Origin: a virus
IMG/VR virus record: IMGVR_UViG_3300024308_000302
Coordinates: 62,001-126,000 of that record
Length of the DNA stretch: 64,000 nucleotides
Reading direction: 5' to 3' (one strand)
The position numbers and the translations under genes are program-made. The notes below the pieces were generated by a model, which saw nothing but the letters and a program-made list of their open reading frames with translations, made no database searches and was not told the origin of the DNA. Every line of letters begins with the position of its first letter. Within the stretch, counting starts at the first letter, position 1. Below are positions 1 through 8,543 of the stretch, piece by piece.

Positions 1-31
1 CCAAAGACCCTATCAAGAGCACTCAGAGACA

Positions 32-634
32 TTAGCAAATACCCATCGCAACATCAAGGTCTTCTGCCAGTTTTTGCTGGTTTTCTGGCGAGAACGTTTC
101 CATCAGGTTTTCGATTTCAGCATTGACGAATGCACGCATAGCTTTGATGTTGTCAGTGACAGACATTTTGCCATTCAAGGTTGCAACATACAATTGAGTA
201 TGGGAAATGTAGTTACGAACAGTAACCAGTTTCAGACCACCACCCAGCATGAAGTTAACAGGCACATTATTGTCGTTGTCAAGATGGAAACCATCGAAGT
301 CATCACCATTTTCAATGGTGCGATTATCAAGGTCTACAACAACAACTTTACGAGCACTGAGCGAAGTCATAGGGGTGGACTTGTTCAGGAAAATAGTGGT
401 ATTTTTTGCACCTTTTGGCTTGGCATAACCAATTACAACAAAGCGATTTTCGATAACTCGCACAACTTGCGTTTCACCACTGTCCATAACCAGAGACAGA
501 ACACCATCAACATCGGTTTTTTCCAGAACAAAGTTCTGAGTAAGCATTTTGGAAACAGCTTTCATTTCACTGTTTTTAGCAAAGATGCTGACCAGTTTTG
601 CTTTCAGTGCCGAATGATTCAGTGCTTTAGTCAT
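32..634 (-). CDS. Hypothetical protein, 200 aa
   Basis: I do not recognise a family. The start is placed at the ATG giving MTKALNHSAL because AGGA lies 8 nt upstream; a longer frame exists but would begin almost at the promoter. The protein is mixed alpha/beta with no membrane segment, a central Asp/Asn-rich stretch (about residues 115-130) and a helical, acidic C-terminus. It has its own promoter just upstream and heads the minus-strand gene series. Confidence 0.8.
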   Translation of the reverse strand: MTKALNHSALKAKLVSIFAKNSEMKAVSKMLTQNFVLEKTDVDGVLSLVMDSGETQVVRVIENRFVVIGYAKPKGAKNTTIFLNKSTPMTSLSARKVVVVDLDNRTIENGDDFDGFHLDNDNNVPVNFMLGGGLKLVTVRNYISHTQLYVATLNGKMSVTDNIKAMRAFVNAEIENLMETFSPENQQKLAEDLDVAMGIC

Positions 635-669
635 TGTGTAATTCCTTTCTTCGTTGATTTGATGTGTAT

Positions 670-698
670 AGTATAGCAAAAACCTGTTGTTTGAACAA
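670..698 (-). promoter_or_regulatory. sigma70-type promoter of first gene
   Basis: -35 TTGTTC, 17-nt spacer, -10 TATACT preceded by TTTTTGC; this extended -10 recurs before many genes of the window. Confidence 0.7.
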
Positions 699-704
699 GT
701 TTTT

Positions 705-1373
705 TTAAAGTTTTACGCAAACATTTCCGACTTCATCAAGGAATAAAATTTCACTAGATTCAACAACATCCCGTAGATGTTTCAAACGAGTTTCTTCAAC
801 ATCTTTATTGATACGAGTCACGATAACCGTAACAGTGTCTGGCAATGCAGTGAAATTCAAGATAGATTCTTTACCGGGCTGTGCTGGCTTAATCGCATAC
901 TTGTCTCGAACTTGAATTTTTTTACCTTCAAAAATCACAATGTCAGTAGGTTGATTTTTCAAAGAAACTTCAAAATAAGAATTATCAATAGAAACCAGAA
1001 TGTCAGTTGGACGCCGACCTTCCAACATAGGAATTTTAAGATTCAATACGGATTCAGTAAAAATACTATTAACAGAATTGAATTGCTCATTGGTTACAGA
1101 AACAGAGTGCATAACAGTTTCATTTTTAAGTTTATTTCGGAAGTTAACAATAAACTCTTGTTCAATATCAGCATCCAGATTTTTAACCAAGTCATTGGCG
1201 TTATTCAAAACATCCAGCACATGATCAAAATGAAATTCAAGACCACTGGATGGAAGCATACCTTCAACATTTGAAGCCGCCATAGAAACCACATCAGACA
1301 TTGAAGTCAATTGTTTAGAAAGACCTTGAACGGAAGCCAAAGAAGAAATGTTGCCAACGATAATAATAGACAT
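705..1373 (-). CDS. Hypothetical protein, 222 aa
   Basis: No family recognised. The start MSIIIVGN is chosen because AGGTG sits 6 nt upstream; an in-frame GTG three codons earlier overlaps that ribosome site. The N-terminal half looks helical (residues 10-100), the C-terminal half beta-rich. It is followed on the minus strand by the separately promoted 200-aa gene, so the two are probably independent units. Confidence 0.8.
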   Translation of the reverse strand: MSIIIVGNISSLASVQGLSKQLTSMSDVVSMAASNVEGMLPSSGLEFHFDHVLDVLNNANDLVKNLDADIEQEFIVNFRNKLKNETVMHSVSVTNEQFNSVNSIFTESVLNLKIPMLEGRRPTDILVSIDNSYFEVSLKNQPTDIVIFEGKKIQVRDKYAIKPAQPGKESILNFTALPDTVTVIVTRINKDVEETRLKHLRDVVESSEILFLDEVGNVCVKL

Positions 1374-1402
1374 GTTATTCACCTGAATGTTTGTAGGTTC
1401 CT

Positions 1403-1431
1403 ATTATACCTAAAAAAGAAAAAAATGACAA
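1403..1431 (-). promoter_or_regulatory. sigma70-type promoter
   Basis: -35 TTGTCA, 17-nt spacer, -10 TATAAT, about 30 nt ahead of the 222-aa gene's start. Confidence 0.75.
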
Positions 1432-1437
1432 CAAAAA

Positions 1438-1456
1438 AGCCGCTCGAAAGCGGCTT
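1438..1456 (-). terminator. Rho-independent terminator
   Basis: GC-rich hairpin AGCCGC/GCGGCT followed by a T-run on the minus strand, just after the 212-aa gene. Confidence 0.85.
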
Positions 1457-1472
1457 AAAAATTAAATTTATA

Positions 1473-2111
1473 TTATTCGTTCATCATAGCTTGCAGAATG
1501 GCAATAGATTTTACTCTTGGTTGTAAAAGCTCTTTAACCGCCCACATTTTTTCAAACAAATTAAACCAAAAAACAGAATCCCAAGATTTCAAAGAGTGAA
1601 GTTCGGTACTATTAAGGCTATGTTCAGTGCAAAGAGCTTTAATAATAGCTTCAATCAATTCACCACAAGCTTTTTTCCAACTGTTATCAATGTTTTCTGG
1701 CATATTGAATAAAAGTGGGTGACTTGCAAGTACAGTAAGTTCTTGAGAAGTAATACTTCGTTGTGAATCAAAATTGCAAGAAGCAAAAACATCAATATTT
1801 GCTTCAATATACTTATATTGCATAAGTTTCATTTCTCGTTCCACAACACGAGATTTATAAAAATCAGGAATAAGTTTTTTAATATCTTTGTCAATAATTA
1901 AAGGTTCTTGAAGATCTTTTGGAATATTCATGACTGCTTTACGAGGATTGGTTTCTTTCAAACCATCAACATGCAATTTACCATCACTGCCCCAATAGGC
2001 AAATGGTTCGCGTAAAAGAAGATGTGATAAAACAGAAAGGCGACTAGGAAAAATAGTAGGACTTTTAAGCATGAGACGCTTAACAATAACATCGGCATGA
2101 GCAAGTTTCAT
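1473..2111 (-). CDS. Hypothetical protein, 212 aa
   Basis: Unknown soluble protein. AGGAG precedes the ATG. Residues 30-60 contain a conserved-looking YWGSDGKLHV segment; the rest is predicted helical, with a Trp-rich C-terminal third. It has a private promoter (2138-2166) and terminator (1438-1456), so it is monocistronic. Confidence 0.8.
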   Translation of the reverse strand: MKLAHADVIVKRLMLKSPTIFPSRLSVLSHLLLREPFAYWGSDGKLHVDGLKETNPRKAVMNIPKDLQEPLIIDKDIKKLIPDFYKSRVVEREMKLMQYKYIEANIDVFASCNFDSQRSITSQELTVLASHPLLFNMPENIDNSWKKACGELIEAIIKALCTEHSLNSTELHSLKSWDSVFWFNLFEKMWAVKELLQPRVKSIAILQAMMNE

Positions 2112-2137
2112 AAAATTTCTCCTGTGATAAGGACGCC

Positions 2138-2166
2138 ATTATACACATTATACAAAAAGAATACAA
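2138..2166 (-). promoter_or_regulatory. sigma70-type promoter
   Basis: -35 TTGTAT, 17-nt spacer, -10 TATAAT preceded by TGTG. Confidence 0.75.
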
Positions 2167-2172
2167 TAAAAA

Positions 2173-2189
2173 ACCGCCCGAAGGCGGCT
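2173..2189 (-). terminator. Rho-independent terminator
   Basis: GCCGCC-TTCG-GGCGGT hairpin plus T-run, directly after the cytidine deaminase stop. Confidence 0.85.
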
Positions 2190-2191
2190 TT

Positions 2192-2593
2192 TTAATTGTT
2201 CAAGTCATCAAATGAGAACCGGAGTGGCATAATATCACCAAATTTAAACACTTTGAAGTCACCATCAATATTTGACAAGATAACTTCAGCGTCAGGTTCC
2301 AAAAATTCACTCATAACCTGAAGGCACGCACCACAAGGAACAATATGTTTTTCGGTATCAGCAGTAATAGCAATGCTGATGTAATCACCTTTTTTGCAGC
2401 CTTGCATATGGGCAGAATAAATAGCAGTACGTTCAGCACACATACAAAGTGAATATGAAGCGTTTTCGATGTTCGCACCCAAAAAAACACCTTTAGTGGT
2501 CAAAAGTGCGGCACCTACAGGGAATTTGGAAGCCAGCGAGTGAGTAAAGCTTTTAGCTTCAATCGATTTTTGAACAAGTTCCTTGTGATTCAT
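2192..2593 (-). CDS. cdd: Cytidine deaminase
   Basis: Zinc-dependent deaminase converting (deoxy)cytidine to (deoxy)uridine, pyrimidine salvage, cytosolic. The protein carries the family signatures: C52-A-E54 (zinc ligand and catalytic Glu) and P86-C-G-A-C90 (two more zinc Cys), plus substrate-binding N41-I-E-N44. At 133 aa it matches the short homotetrameric class rather than the 294-aa E. coli enzyme. The start MNHKELVQ is preferred over upstream ATGs because a purine-rich AGAGA precedes it. Monocistronic. In a phage it plausibly supplies dUMP precursors for dTTP synthesis. Confidence 0.95.
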   Translation of the reverse strand: MNHKELVQKSIEAKSFTHSLASKFPVGAALLTTKGVFLGANIENASYSLCMCAERTAIYSAHMQGCKKGDYISIAITADTEKHIVPCGACLQVMSEFLEPDAEVILSNIDGDFKVFKFGDIMPLRFSFDDLNN

Positions 2594-2633
2594 TCGAAGT
2601 CTCTTTCTCATAAGTGGTTGATTATATGAGTGC

Positions 2634-2662
2634 AGTATAGCAAAGAAAGCATTATCAATCAA
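2634..2662 (-). promoter_or_regulatory. sigma70-type promoter of cdd
   Basis: -35 TTGATT, 17-nt spacer, -10 TATACT preceded by TTTGC; long 5' leader of about 35 nt. Confidence 0.7.
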
Positions 2663-2688
2663 GCAAAATAAACATTTTCAAAATAAAA

Positions 2689-2707
2689 ACCCGGCTTAAT
2701 GCCGGGT
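2689..2707 (-). terminator. Rho-independent terminator
   Basis: ACCCGGC/GCCGGGT hairpin followed by T-rich sequence, after the 119-aa gene. Confidence 0.8.
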
Positions 2708-2725
2708 AAAGTATGCTTTGTAAGT

Positions 2726-3085
2726 TTAAACAGACATTTTTTTCAACTGTTCAACAAAAGCACTCGATTCAAAACGTTCAATGTCAGCAAAATTATTTTG
2801 CCCACCAGTAAAATCACGACGCCCTTTACAAGTTCTGAACAGAACTTTCAAGCCATCGCTGCCAAAGGATTGTCCAATTTGAATATAAAGTTTTTCACTA
2901 TGAAGAGTAACTTCACCAGAAACAGCAATACCAGCTTTATTGCTACGAATATCATAGGAACCAACAGGAAGATTAAGTTTCGTAGCAAGTTCTTTCAGGG
3001 CTTTTTTACCAGCACGATGAAAAGCGTCCTTGTCTTTTTCGTTATAAGAAAGATCTTTTTTGTTTAACTGTTGAAGAGTAGCCAT
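2726..3085 (-). CDS. Hypothetical protein, 119 aa
   Basis: Unknown small basic protein. GAGG lies 8 nt before the ATG. The N-terminal 40 residues are Lys-rich and helical, then a predicted beta region (about residues 42-75) and a GRRDFTGGQNNF stretch near residue 90. Monocistronic with promoter 3118-3146. Confidence 0.8.
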   Translation of the reverse strand: MATLQQLNKKDLSYNEKDKDAFHRAGKKALKELATKLNLPVGSYDIRSNKAGIAVSGEVTLHSEKLYIQIGQSFGSDGLKVLFRTCKGRRDFTGGQNNFADIERFESSAFVEQLKKMSV

Positions 3086-3117
3086 TTTGTAAACCTCACT
3101 TGGTAAGAATTAAAGCT

Positions 3118-3146
3118 ATTATACACATTTATTGATAAAGAGACAA
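3118..3146 (-). promoter_or_regulatory. sigma70-type promoter
   Basis: -35 TTGTCT, 17-nt spacer, -10 TATAAT preceded by TGTG. Confidence 0.75.
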
Positions 3147-3166
3147 CAAATATTAACTGATTAAAA

Positions 3167-3412
3167 TTATTGTGAAATATGTAGCTGAACGGTGTCAGTG
3201 ACCAGACCAAAAACATCAATATCATATTGTTCAACACGCGGATCATCCCAGTTGAGTTCTTTCAAGTGAGCAACGAATTTCACATAATCATCATGATCTT
3301 TGAAATGAAAAGCGGATGAACGTGGGCCACCCATATAGAAATGACCAGCACTGGACTTGCAAAGGTATTGGTGCGAACCTGCAGAATTTACGGTGCTTGC
3401 AAAAATGGTCAT
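3167..3412 (-). CDS. Hypothetical protein, 81 aa
   Basis: Small unknown protein, no membrane segment. Contains an aromatic/Gly patch (FYMGGPRSSAFHF, about residues 25-37) and an acidic C-terminal half. A TTGCCT-17-TATAAT promoter lies about 3453-3481. No recognised family. Confidence 0.75.
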   Translation of the reverse strand: MTIFASTVNSAGSHQYLCKSSAGHFYMGGPRSSAFHFKDHDDYVKFVAHLKELNWDDPRVEQYDIDVFGLVTDTVQLHISQ

Positions 3413-3488
3413 GACGAATCCTTTTTTTGAAAATGAGCTATGTATTGGATAAAGTCATTATACACATTTTAAGTTTTTAAGGCAAGAA

Positions 3489-3508
3489 AAAAGCGGCTCA
3501 TGCCGCTT
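3489..3508 (-). terminator. Rho-independent terminator
   Basis: AAAGCGGCATGAGCCGCTTTTTT-type hairpin after the 69-aa gene. Confidence 0.85.
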
Positions 3509-3510
3509 TC

Positions 3511-3720
3511 TTATAGGAAAAGTGGTGAATGGGAAAGAGCAAGACCACACATCAATGAAAGCTTTTTCCGGGTTTGGTGTCTTTCATAACGTTGAGCATC
3601 AGTCATATTTCGCTCACGTTCTCTCATATCAGCTTCATACTGTGCTTGACGAACAGCTTTTGCAGCAACAGAAGCATTTTTACGTTCTTCAAAGGAACCA
3701 CGATTTTTAGCCTGCCCCAT
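3511..3720 (-). CDS. Small basic phage protein, 69 aa
   Basis: Starts MGQAKNRGSFEERK; a strong GGAGG just upstream decides this start over the longer frame. The MGQAK-RG start is, from memory, common among unnamed small phage proteins, but no function is known to me. Very basic and helical up to residue 55. It follows the GNAT gene by 20 nt and probably shares its transcript. Confidence 0.75.
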   Translation of the reverse strand: MGQAKNRGSFEERKNASVAAKAVRQAQYEADMRERERNMTDAQRYERHQTRKKLSLMCGLALSHSPLFL

Positions 3721-3740
3721 AAACCCTCCAGAAAGTTTGA

Positions 3741-4109
3741 TTAACCTTGACGATGGTAACCATTTTTGTTCCAAAAATTACGGCTTGCAGAACAACCAAT
3801 TCCAACATACTGCTTACGGTCACCATTCAATTTATCGAGAAGAATAGTGCCAATGCCTTGACGACGTTTAGACTTGCGAACAAAAACCATTGTTTCATAG
3901 CCCACATAAGCTCTATCTGTAACGCTGACAGCCACACCTACAGGGACATTATGTTGATCATAGTGCAAGACCACATCTGCAAGGATGCCACCATTACGAA
4001 CAGCCACAAGCAAGCCAGAGAGCATATAACCTGAAACATACAAACGCGATTTCAAGGCAATGTCAGCATTAATCTGGTTTTGATTAGTGAGTACAAGTTT
4101 TTTAGCCAT
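3741..4109 (-). CDS. GNAT-family N-acetyltransferase
   Basis: Likely transfers an acetyl group from acetyl-CoA to an unknown amine. The acetyl-CoA pyrophosphate-binding motif A is visible as RKSKRRQGIGTILLDKL (about residues 79-95), after a beta-strand ending in VFV, and the C-terminus has the usual aromatic FWNKNGY. At 122 aa it is short for the fold but includes the core. First gene of a two-gene unit with the 69-aa protein. The target cannot be read from the sequence. Confidence 0.75.
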   Translation of the reverse strand: MAKKLVLTNQNQINADIALKSRLYVSGYMLSGLLVAVRNGGILADVVLHYDQHNVPVGVAVSVTDRAYVGYETMVFVRKSKRRQGIGTILLDKLNGDRKQYVGIGCSASRNFWNKNGYHRQG

Positions 4110-4137
4110 GATAAGTGCTCTCTGTTAAGATAGGGGC

Positions 4138-4167
4138 ATTATACCATAAAATGTTTTTCAAATGCAA
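4138..4167 (-). promoter_or_regulatory. sigma70-type promoter of GNAT operon
   Basis: -35 TTGCAT, 18-nt spacer, -10 TATAAT. The rnlA terminator overlaps its upstream edge. Confidence 0.7.
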
Positions 4168-4174
4168 AGAAAAA

Positions 4175-4193
4175 ACGCTGGATTAACCAGCGT
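4175..4193 (-). terminator. Rho-independent terminator of rnlA
   Basis: ACGCTGG/CCAGCGT hairpin with the rnlA TAA stop in its loop, then a T-run. Confidence 0.85.
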
Positions 4194-5316
4194 CTTCGGT
4201 AGTCACACCAAGTGCTCCAAGGTCTACTTCGTCTAAAGACCAGTCAGACAAGTGATTACGAGAATAGAAAGTCAAGTAATCGTTTTTGAAGCCTCGAACC
4301 GCATTCATCACAAAAGAGAACTGTGGATGACCTTTCAGAGCAATTGCAACATCTTTGATAGGTTGGCCAACAAATTGCTTAGCAATTTCGTGGACTTCTT
4401 TATCAAGGTTTTCAATATGAGCCTTGATGCTATCATTGATATGATGAATGGTAGTCAAATCTGCTTCTGGTGCGTTCAATGCTAAGTAAGCAATATAATC
4501 ATCAAGTTTCTCTTCGACAACCAGTCGGGCAATGTCACGCTGACGAACAAAGGTAACAGCATGGTGCAATTCCATATACCATTTGGTTTTGATTTTAACC
4601 ATTTCACCATTCGCAAATTGAATTACATAACCTTCAATACCTTGAACAGTATTCAGCGACTTGATAAGGCTTGGCAAATCATAACCAACACCAAACAGCG
4701 GCTTGTTAACTGGAATATCAAACTTTGCAGCCAAAATTTCTTTTTCAACTGGCATGAGATATTCACCAGTGATATTGTCACGAACATGAAGCAAAGTCAT
4801 GTTTTCTTCGTCATATCGCAGAACAATACGATGGCTTGGCGAAGTGAACTCGAAAATAGGCGAAAGATTTGCCATCGAGCAATATTTAGTGAAATCGTAG
4901 TATTTCTGGTTTTTAGCAACAAACCCTTCTGATGCAACAGCAACATCAGATTTGAACGATTTTTTCGATTTCGCAAAGAACTGACCGTTCAGGAAACCAG
5001 CCGAAATCATCGAGCCGTCCATTTTGTCAAAACCCGCAACCATCGTATCCCAATTCAATACAGCGGGTTGAACTTCTGCACGCTCTGCAAGGTTGAAGAA
5101 TTTGTGCAGTGGGCGGGAAAGAATTTTGCCATCAGCATCAAAAGCGATACCACGGGCTTCTTTTTCCATCGGAGTGGTGAAGGACTCACCATTGCTGATA
5201 TTGTAGCAAATGACAGTAGCGTCATTCGATTGTTTGTTGATGCCAATGTATTCCTTATGTTGAACATGAGGAAGCATATCGTTGATGGTTTCGATACGTG
5301 GGAAGATACTGGGCAT
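4183..5316 (-). CDS. rnlA: T4 Rnl1-type RNA ligase
   Basis: ATP-dependent ligase joining 5'-phosphate and 3'-OH RNA ends; in T4, Rnl1 with Pnkp restores tRNAs cut by host anticodon nucleases. The nucleotidyltransferase motif I is K98-M-D-G-S102. Further Rnl1-like blocks are ARGIAFD and SRPLHKFFNL before it, FEFTSPSHRIV (motif III region) and EGYVIQF...VKIKTKWY (motifs IV-V). Length 377 aa versus 374 in T4, so it looks full-length. GTGAG precedes the start. The candidate 5'/3' end-healing partner is the kinase-like gene at 22255-22686, not adjacent. Confidence 0.93.
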   Translation of the reverse strand: MPSIFPRIETINDMLPHVQHKEYIGINKQSNDATVICYNISNGESFTTPMEKEARGIAFDADGKILSRPLHKFFNLAERAEVQPAVLNWDTMVAGFDKMDGSMISAGFLNGQFFAKSKKSFKSDVAVASEGFVAKNQKYYDFTKYCSMANLSPIFEFTSPSHRIVLRYDEENMTLLHVRDNITGEYLMPVEKEILAAKFDIPVNKPLFGVGYDLPSLIKSLNTVQGIEGYVIQFANGEMVKIKTKWYMELHHAVTFVRQRDIARLVVEEKLDDYIAYLALNAPEADLTTIHHINDSIKAHIENLDKEVHEIAKQFVGQPIKDVAIALKGHPQFSFVMNAVRGFKNDYLTFYSRNHLSDWSLDEVDLGALGVTTEDAG

Positions 5317-5433
5317 TTGATAGACTCACTGTCTGTTTAAGTGTGATGATTATATCTCAAATACAATAATAAGACAAGGTAAAATCCGTTAAAAGAAAAA
5401 AAATATGATTTATAACGATTGAGAAAAACAAAA

Positions 5434-5455
5434 AAGGCCATCCCAAGATGACCTT
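5434..5455 (-). terminator. Rho-independent terminator
   Basis: AAGGTCATC/GATGGCCTT hairpin plus T-run after the 146-aa gene. Confidence 0.85.
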
Positions 5456-5472
5456 TCAAGAAAACAGGACGA

Positions 5473-5913
5473 TTAATCCAACATCAGTTTTGGGCAGATC
5501 CTCAGAATATCTTGTTTCAGTTTGCGTTCAAGCTCATTGGCTTTTTGAAGAATGTCTTTTACATCATCCAGTTGACGGAAAAGTTCTTGTACGGCTGGGT
5601 TTTGGGCGGCGTCTTCACGAGCTTTACGAAGTTCAAGAATGCACCGACCACTCCAATCATGCTGCACAGATTCAACCAATGGATAATAGAACTCATCACT
5701 ACTGTCACGCTCATAATTGGACTCATAATGATATTCAGTATTACCAGCACGGTCATAGCCTTCGGCATTGTAACCATAGCTATCATAACCATCGTCATCA
5801 TAATCGGCATCTGGATTTTTGCCATTACCATAGCCACCACCATTTTTTTCGTACCAATCTTGGTCTTTGCTGTAGGAAGTGCCAACGGTAGGAGAGTATT
5901 TACCAACGCCCAT
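5473..5913 (-). CDS. Hypothetical acidic protein, Tyr/Asp-rich, 146 aa
   Basis: Start MGVGKYSPTV chosen for GAGGG upstream. Residues about 12-75 are low complexity, rich in Tyr, Asp, Gly and Asn; the C-terminal 70 residues are helical (KANELERKLKQ). No family recognised. Monocistronic. Confidence 0.75.
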   Translation of the reverse strand: MGVGKYSPTVGTSYSKDQDWYEKNGGGYGNGKNPDADYDDDGYDSYGYNAEGYDRAGNTEYHYESNYERDSSDEFYYPLVESVQHDWSGRCILELRKAREDAAQNPAVQELFRQLDDVKDILQKANELERKLKQDILRICPKLMLD

Positions 5914-5989
5914 TTTTGAATCCCTCAATGATTTTTGATGAAGTGATTATAGCAAAAGACAGTTTTTACAGCAAGCAAAATCTACAATT

Positions 5990-6385
5990 TTAAGAATAAT
6001 CCCATTTACCATGGAATTGACGCAGGTTTTGTGCCAAATCAGCAAGAATAAATCCTTCACCTTCACCCTTGTAAGTTACAAGCCAAACATAAGTTGAAGT
6101 TTTGGCCATATTTTCGGCTTCTTCACGGGACAAACCTTCATGCAAGATTTCTGGATCAATACAGAAATCATATACACAGTCATCGTCATCATCACTATAG
6201 CGATGTTCACGTTTTGGTTCTGGTTTGTAGATGGGTTCCATGTGATAAGCAACAAGCTCTTCAAACATAGAAGGATTATCCGCCAGAGTGAAGGTTTCTG
6301 CTTTGAACGTTTCCGAATAAAATTCTTCTGCATAGGCGATAGCTGCTTGGCCAGCAGGGGAACGCAGAAATTCATTAGTCAACAT
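5990..6385 (-). CDS. Hypothetical protein, 131 aa
   Basis: Unknown. Acidic with a DDDDD run near residue 68 and a compact C-terminal segment (YVWLVTYKGEGEGFILADL). No membrane span or signal peptide. Its own promoter appears upstream (TATAAT near 6412). Confidence 0.75.
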   Translation of the reverse strand: MLTNEFLRSPAGQAAIAYAEEFYSETFKAETFTLADNPSMFEELVAYHMEPIYKPEPKREHRYSDDDDDCVYDFCIDPEILHEGLSREEAENMAKTSTYVWLVTYKGEGEGFILADLAQNLRQFHGKWDYS

Positions 6386-6484
6386 GATTTAGCCTTGTTT
6401 AAGATTTAAGCTATTATACCAAAAAATATAGAGAATGAAAAGAAAAAAGCCCCTTATGGAGCTTTATAAAAGAATGTTAGACCA

Positions 6485-6859
6485 TTAACCACCAATAGCA
6501 TGTCGTGGAGGGCCATCTTTAGGGAATTCAGTTGGTTTTTGAGCTTCTTTTTCCTCAAGTGCAGCACGTTCACGTTCTTCATCTTCTGGAAGAATTTGAG
6601 TCAAAATACATTTATCATCCATAAGAATTTTACGACCATCAGCATCTTTCATAGTAATAAACTTAATGGCTCGACCATGTGGAATTTCAGTAATAGAATA
6701 TGGGCCAGAATCGATCATAACTTTGTTATAATAAAAACATTTAACATCATATTTTTCAGTTTTGTCAGTATTACCCATATTGGCAGCATTTGCAGGTTGA
6801 AAACCAGACACTGCAGCCAGTGCAACAATAAAAACAAGCGATGCAAAAGTTTTATTCAT
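6485..6859 (-). CDS. Secreted/periplasmic hypothetical protein, 124 aa
   Basis: N-terminal Sec signal peptide: basic MNK, hydrophobic core FASLVFIVALAAVSGF, then a probable cleavage after PANA. Start chosen for AGGAAAA upstream. The mature part has two Cys and an acidic, Glu-rich tail ending PPRHAIGG. Function unknown; export suggests a role in the periplasm. Confidence 0.75.
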   Translation of the reverse strand: MNKTFASLVFIVALAAVSGFQPANAANMGNTDKTEKYDVKCFYYNKVMIDSGPYSITEIPHGRAIKFITMKDADGRKILMDDKCILTQILPEDEERERAALEEKEAQKPTEFPKDGPPRHAIGG

Positions 6860-6951
6860 GATTTGTATTTTCCTGTAAAAGAGAGGCAATTATAGCATGT
6901 ATTAAAAAAATAAAAAGCCTACATTGAGATATAGGCTAATAAGTGTAATTA

Positions 6952-7143
6952 TTAAGCGTAAGTCACACGCTCAAATTTATGATCAGCAACAGCTTTCAAA
7001 GCAAGTTCTTGAGTGTAGCCAGAAGGAAGGACAAGCCACATTTCATTTGTACGACATTCAAAAAGGTTTACTGCAAATCCAGCCTGCATCGCTCGCTTGA
7101 AATCACCTTCATTTTTGATAACTTTTACACGAATCTCGCTCAT
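6952..7143 (-). CDS. Hypothetical protein, 63 aa
   Basis: Short alpha/beta protein, no family recognised. Followed by a clear AGCCTA/TAGGCT terminator (about 6915-6938) and preceded by its own ribosome-binding site. Confidence 0.75.
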   Translation of the reverse strand: MSEIRVKVIKNEGDFKRAMQAGFAVNLFECRTNEMWLVLPSGYTQELALKAVADHKFERVTYA

Positions 7144-7201
7144 TTTGATAACTCTCTTTCTGTTTAAGATGGGGCTATTTTACCACCAAACAAAATCAAT
7201 A

Positions 7202-7936
7202 TCAACATTTTTTAACAAGTTCGATGATAACATAATTGTATACATCATGGATTTCTGATGACAAAATAAACTTGATATAATCAGCTTTCACATCAAAAAA
7301 TGTTGTGTCACAAAGAAGGTTTGCTTCTTCCCCACTAATCAGCTTAGGTTGACGCATGTTTTCAAACCATACAATAGAACTGGAATGAAGAGTTTCTTTC
7401 TTATGTTTAGAACTAAAAGGATAACTGCCAACATCCCAGATATAAGCATTATGCCCAATTAAAGATTCAAGTGAAAAAGTCGTAGCACAAAGAACATTGA
7501 ATTTGGCTTCTGCAACTTTAAAGGCCGCTTCTTGTGATTTCAAAGCCTCTCGCTGTGCCTCAAGTTCTTTCTTTTGAGTCACCAAAGCTGCCTGAGATTT
7601 TTCAACTTCATCAAATTTAGGGTCTTTCAACACTTCATTAGATGGTATTGTGATACGAACATGACAGTTATAACTATTCATAACATCACGGTTAGCAATG
7701 TTATGGATATATACCATATCATGAAAATCAATAGACAAAGATTGATCAGCAAAATGAACAGAATAGACGCGATCAACCAGATTATCTTTAGTCAAAAAGC
7801 GATAGCTGCCAGCACGCCCACCACCTTTTTCTGGATAGGATACATAGAGATGCACGCTTTTATGCAATTCAAACATATGCATAAGGCATGCTTCTGCTGA
7901 AACCCATTGATGTGGATTAACTGTAAACTTAGACAT
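7202..7936 (-). CDS. Hypothetical protein with coiled coil, 244 aa
   Basis: Start MSKFTVNP chosen because GGAG lies upstream. Residues about 115-150 form a heptad-like coiled coil (KKELEAQREALKSQEAAFK) separating two globular halves. Unknown function. Confidence 0.75.
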   Translation of the reverse strand: MSKFTVNPHQWVSAEACLMHMFELHKSVHLYVSYPEKGGGRAGSYRFLTKDNLVDRVYSVHFADQSLSIDFHDMVYIHNIANRDVMNSYNCHVRITIPSNEVLKDPKFDEVEKSQAALVTQKKELEAQREALKSQEAAFKVAEAKFNVLCATTFSLESLIGHNAYIWDVGSYPFSSKHKKETLHSSSIVWFENMRQPKLISGEEANLLCDTTFFDVKADYIKFILSSEIHDVYNYVIIELVKKC

Positions 7937-7998
7937 AACTGGAAGCTCCATTAAAGATGACTTATTATATCAAAATTAAGAATTTCAAGCAATACCTA

Positions 7999-8472
7999 TT
8001 AATTAGGCTTTAACATCTTGCCACGAAAATATTCTTGGAGCATCACAAAAAAATGAACAACTGCGGCCAAAACGCAGACAGCAAATATCGAAAAAACAAT
8101 AATAGACGCAAACATCCAAACGTTTCGCATACCTGTTTGAAGCTTATGACCACGACTAAATGTGAAAACCTGACCTTGAAGGGCATGAGCGTGCATATAA
8201 GGAGTTATTTCAGTTCGTTTAGTGATATTATCCACACCAAAATAAATATCACCATAATAACGATAAGTAGTTTTTTGTTTGTATTTATGAGGGTAGGCAA
8301 CCGGGTCTTTACTAACAAGCGTGCCAAAAACTGGCTCACTGTACCATTGAAGGTATTTTACCGCAAAAGGAGTCGCCATCAAAACAATAATGATCATAAA
8401 AGACCATACAATATTGTATTGAAAATTAAATTTTACTATAGAAAAATAAGATTTCCAAAAACCATCTTTCAT
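7999..8472 (-). CDS. Two-span membrane protein, 157 aa
   Basis: Two hydrophobic helices (about residues 22-42 and 118-142) flank a roughly 75-residue soluble loop, which is probably periplasmic if both ends are cytosolic. The basic C-terminus fits the positive-inside rule. No family recognised. Confidence 0.75.
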   Translation of the reverse strand: MKDGFWKSYFSIVKFNFQYNIVWSFMIIIVLMATPFAVKYLQWYSEPVFGTLVSKDPVAYPHKYKQKTTYRYYGDIYFGVDNITKRTEITPYMHAHALQGQVFTFSRGHKLQTGMRNVWMFASIIVFSIFAVCVLAAVVHFFVMLQEYFRGKMLKPN

Positions 8473-8543
8473 GATGTTTCTCCAATTGAGATTAGAGATA
8501 TTTTATCAAAAAACAGAGTTAAAGGCAACCATCAAAGGTTGCT

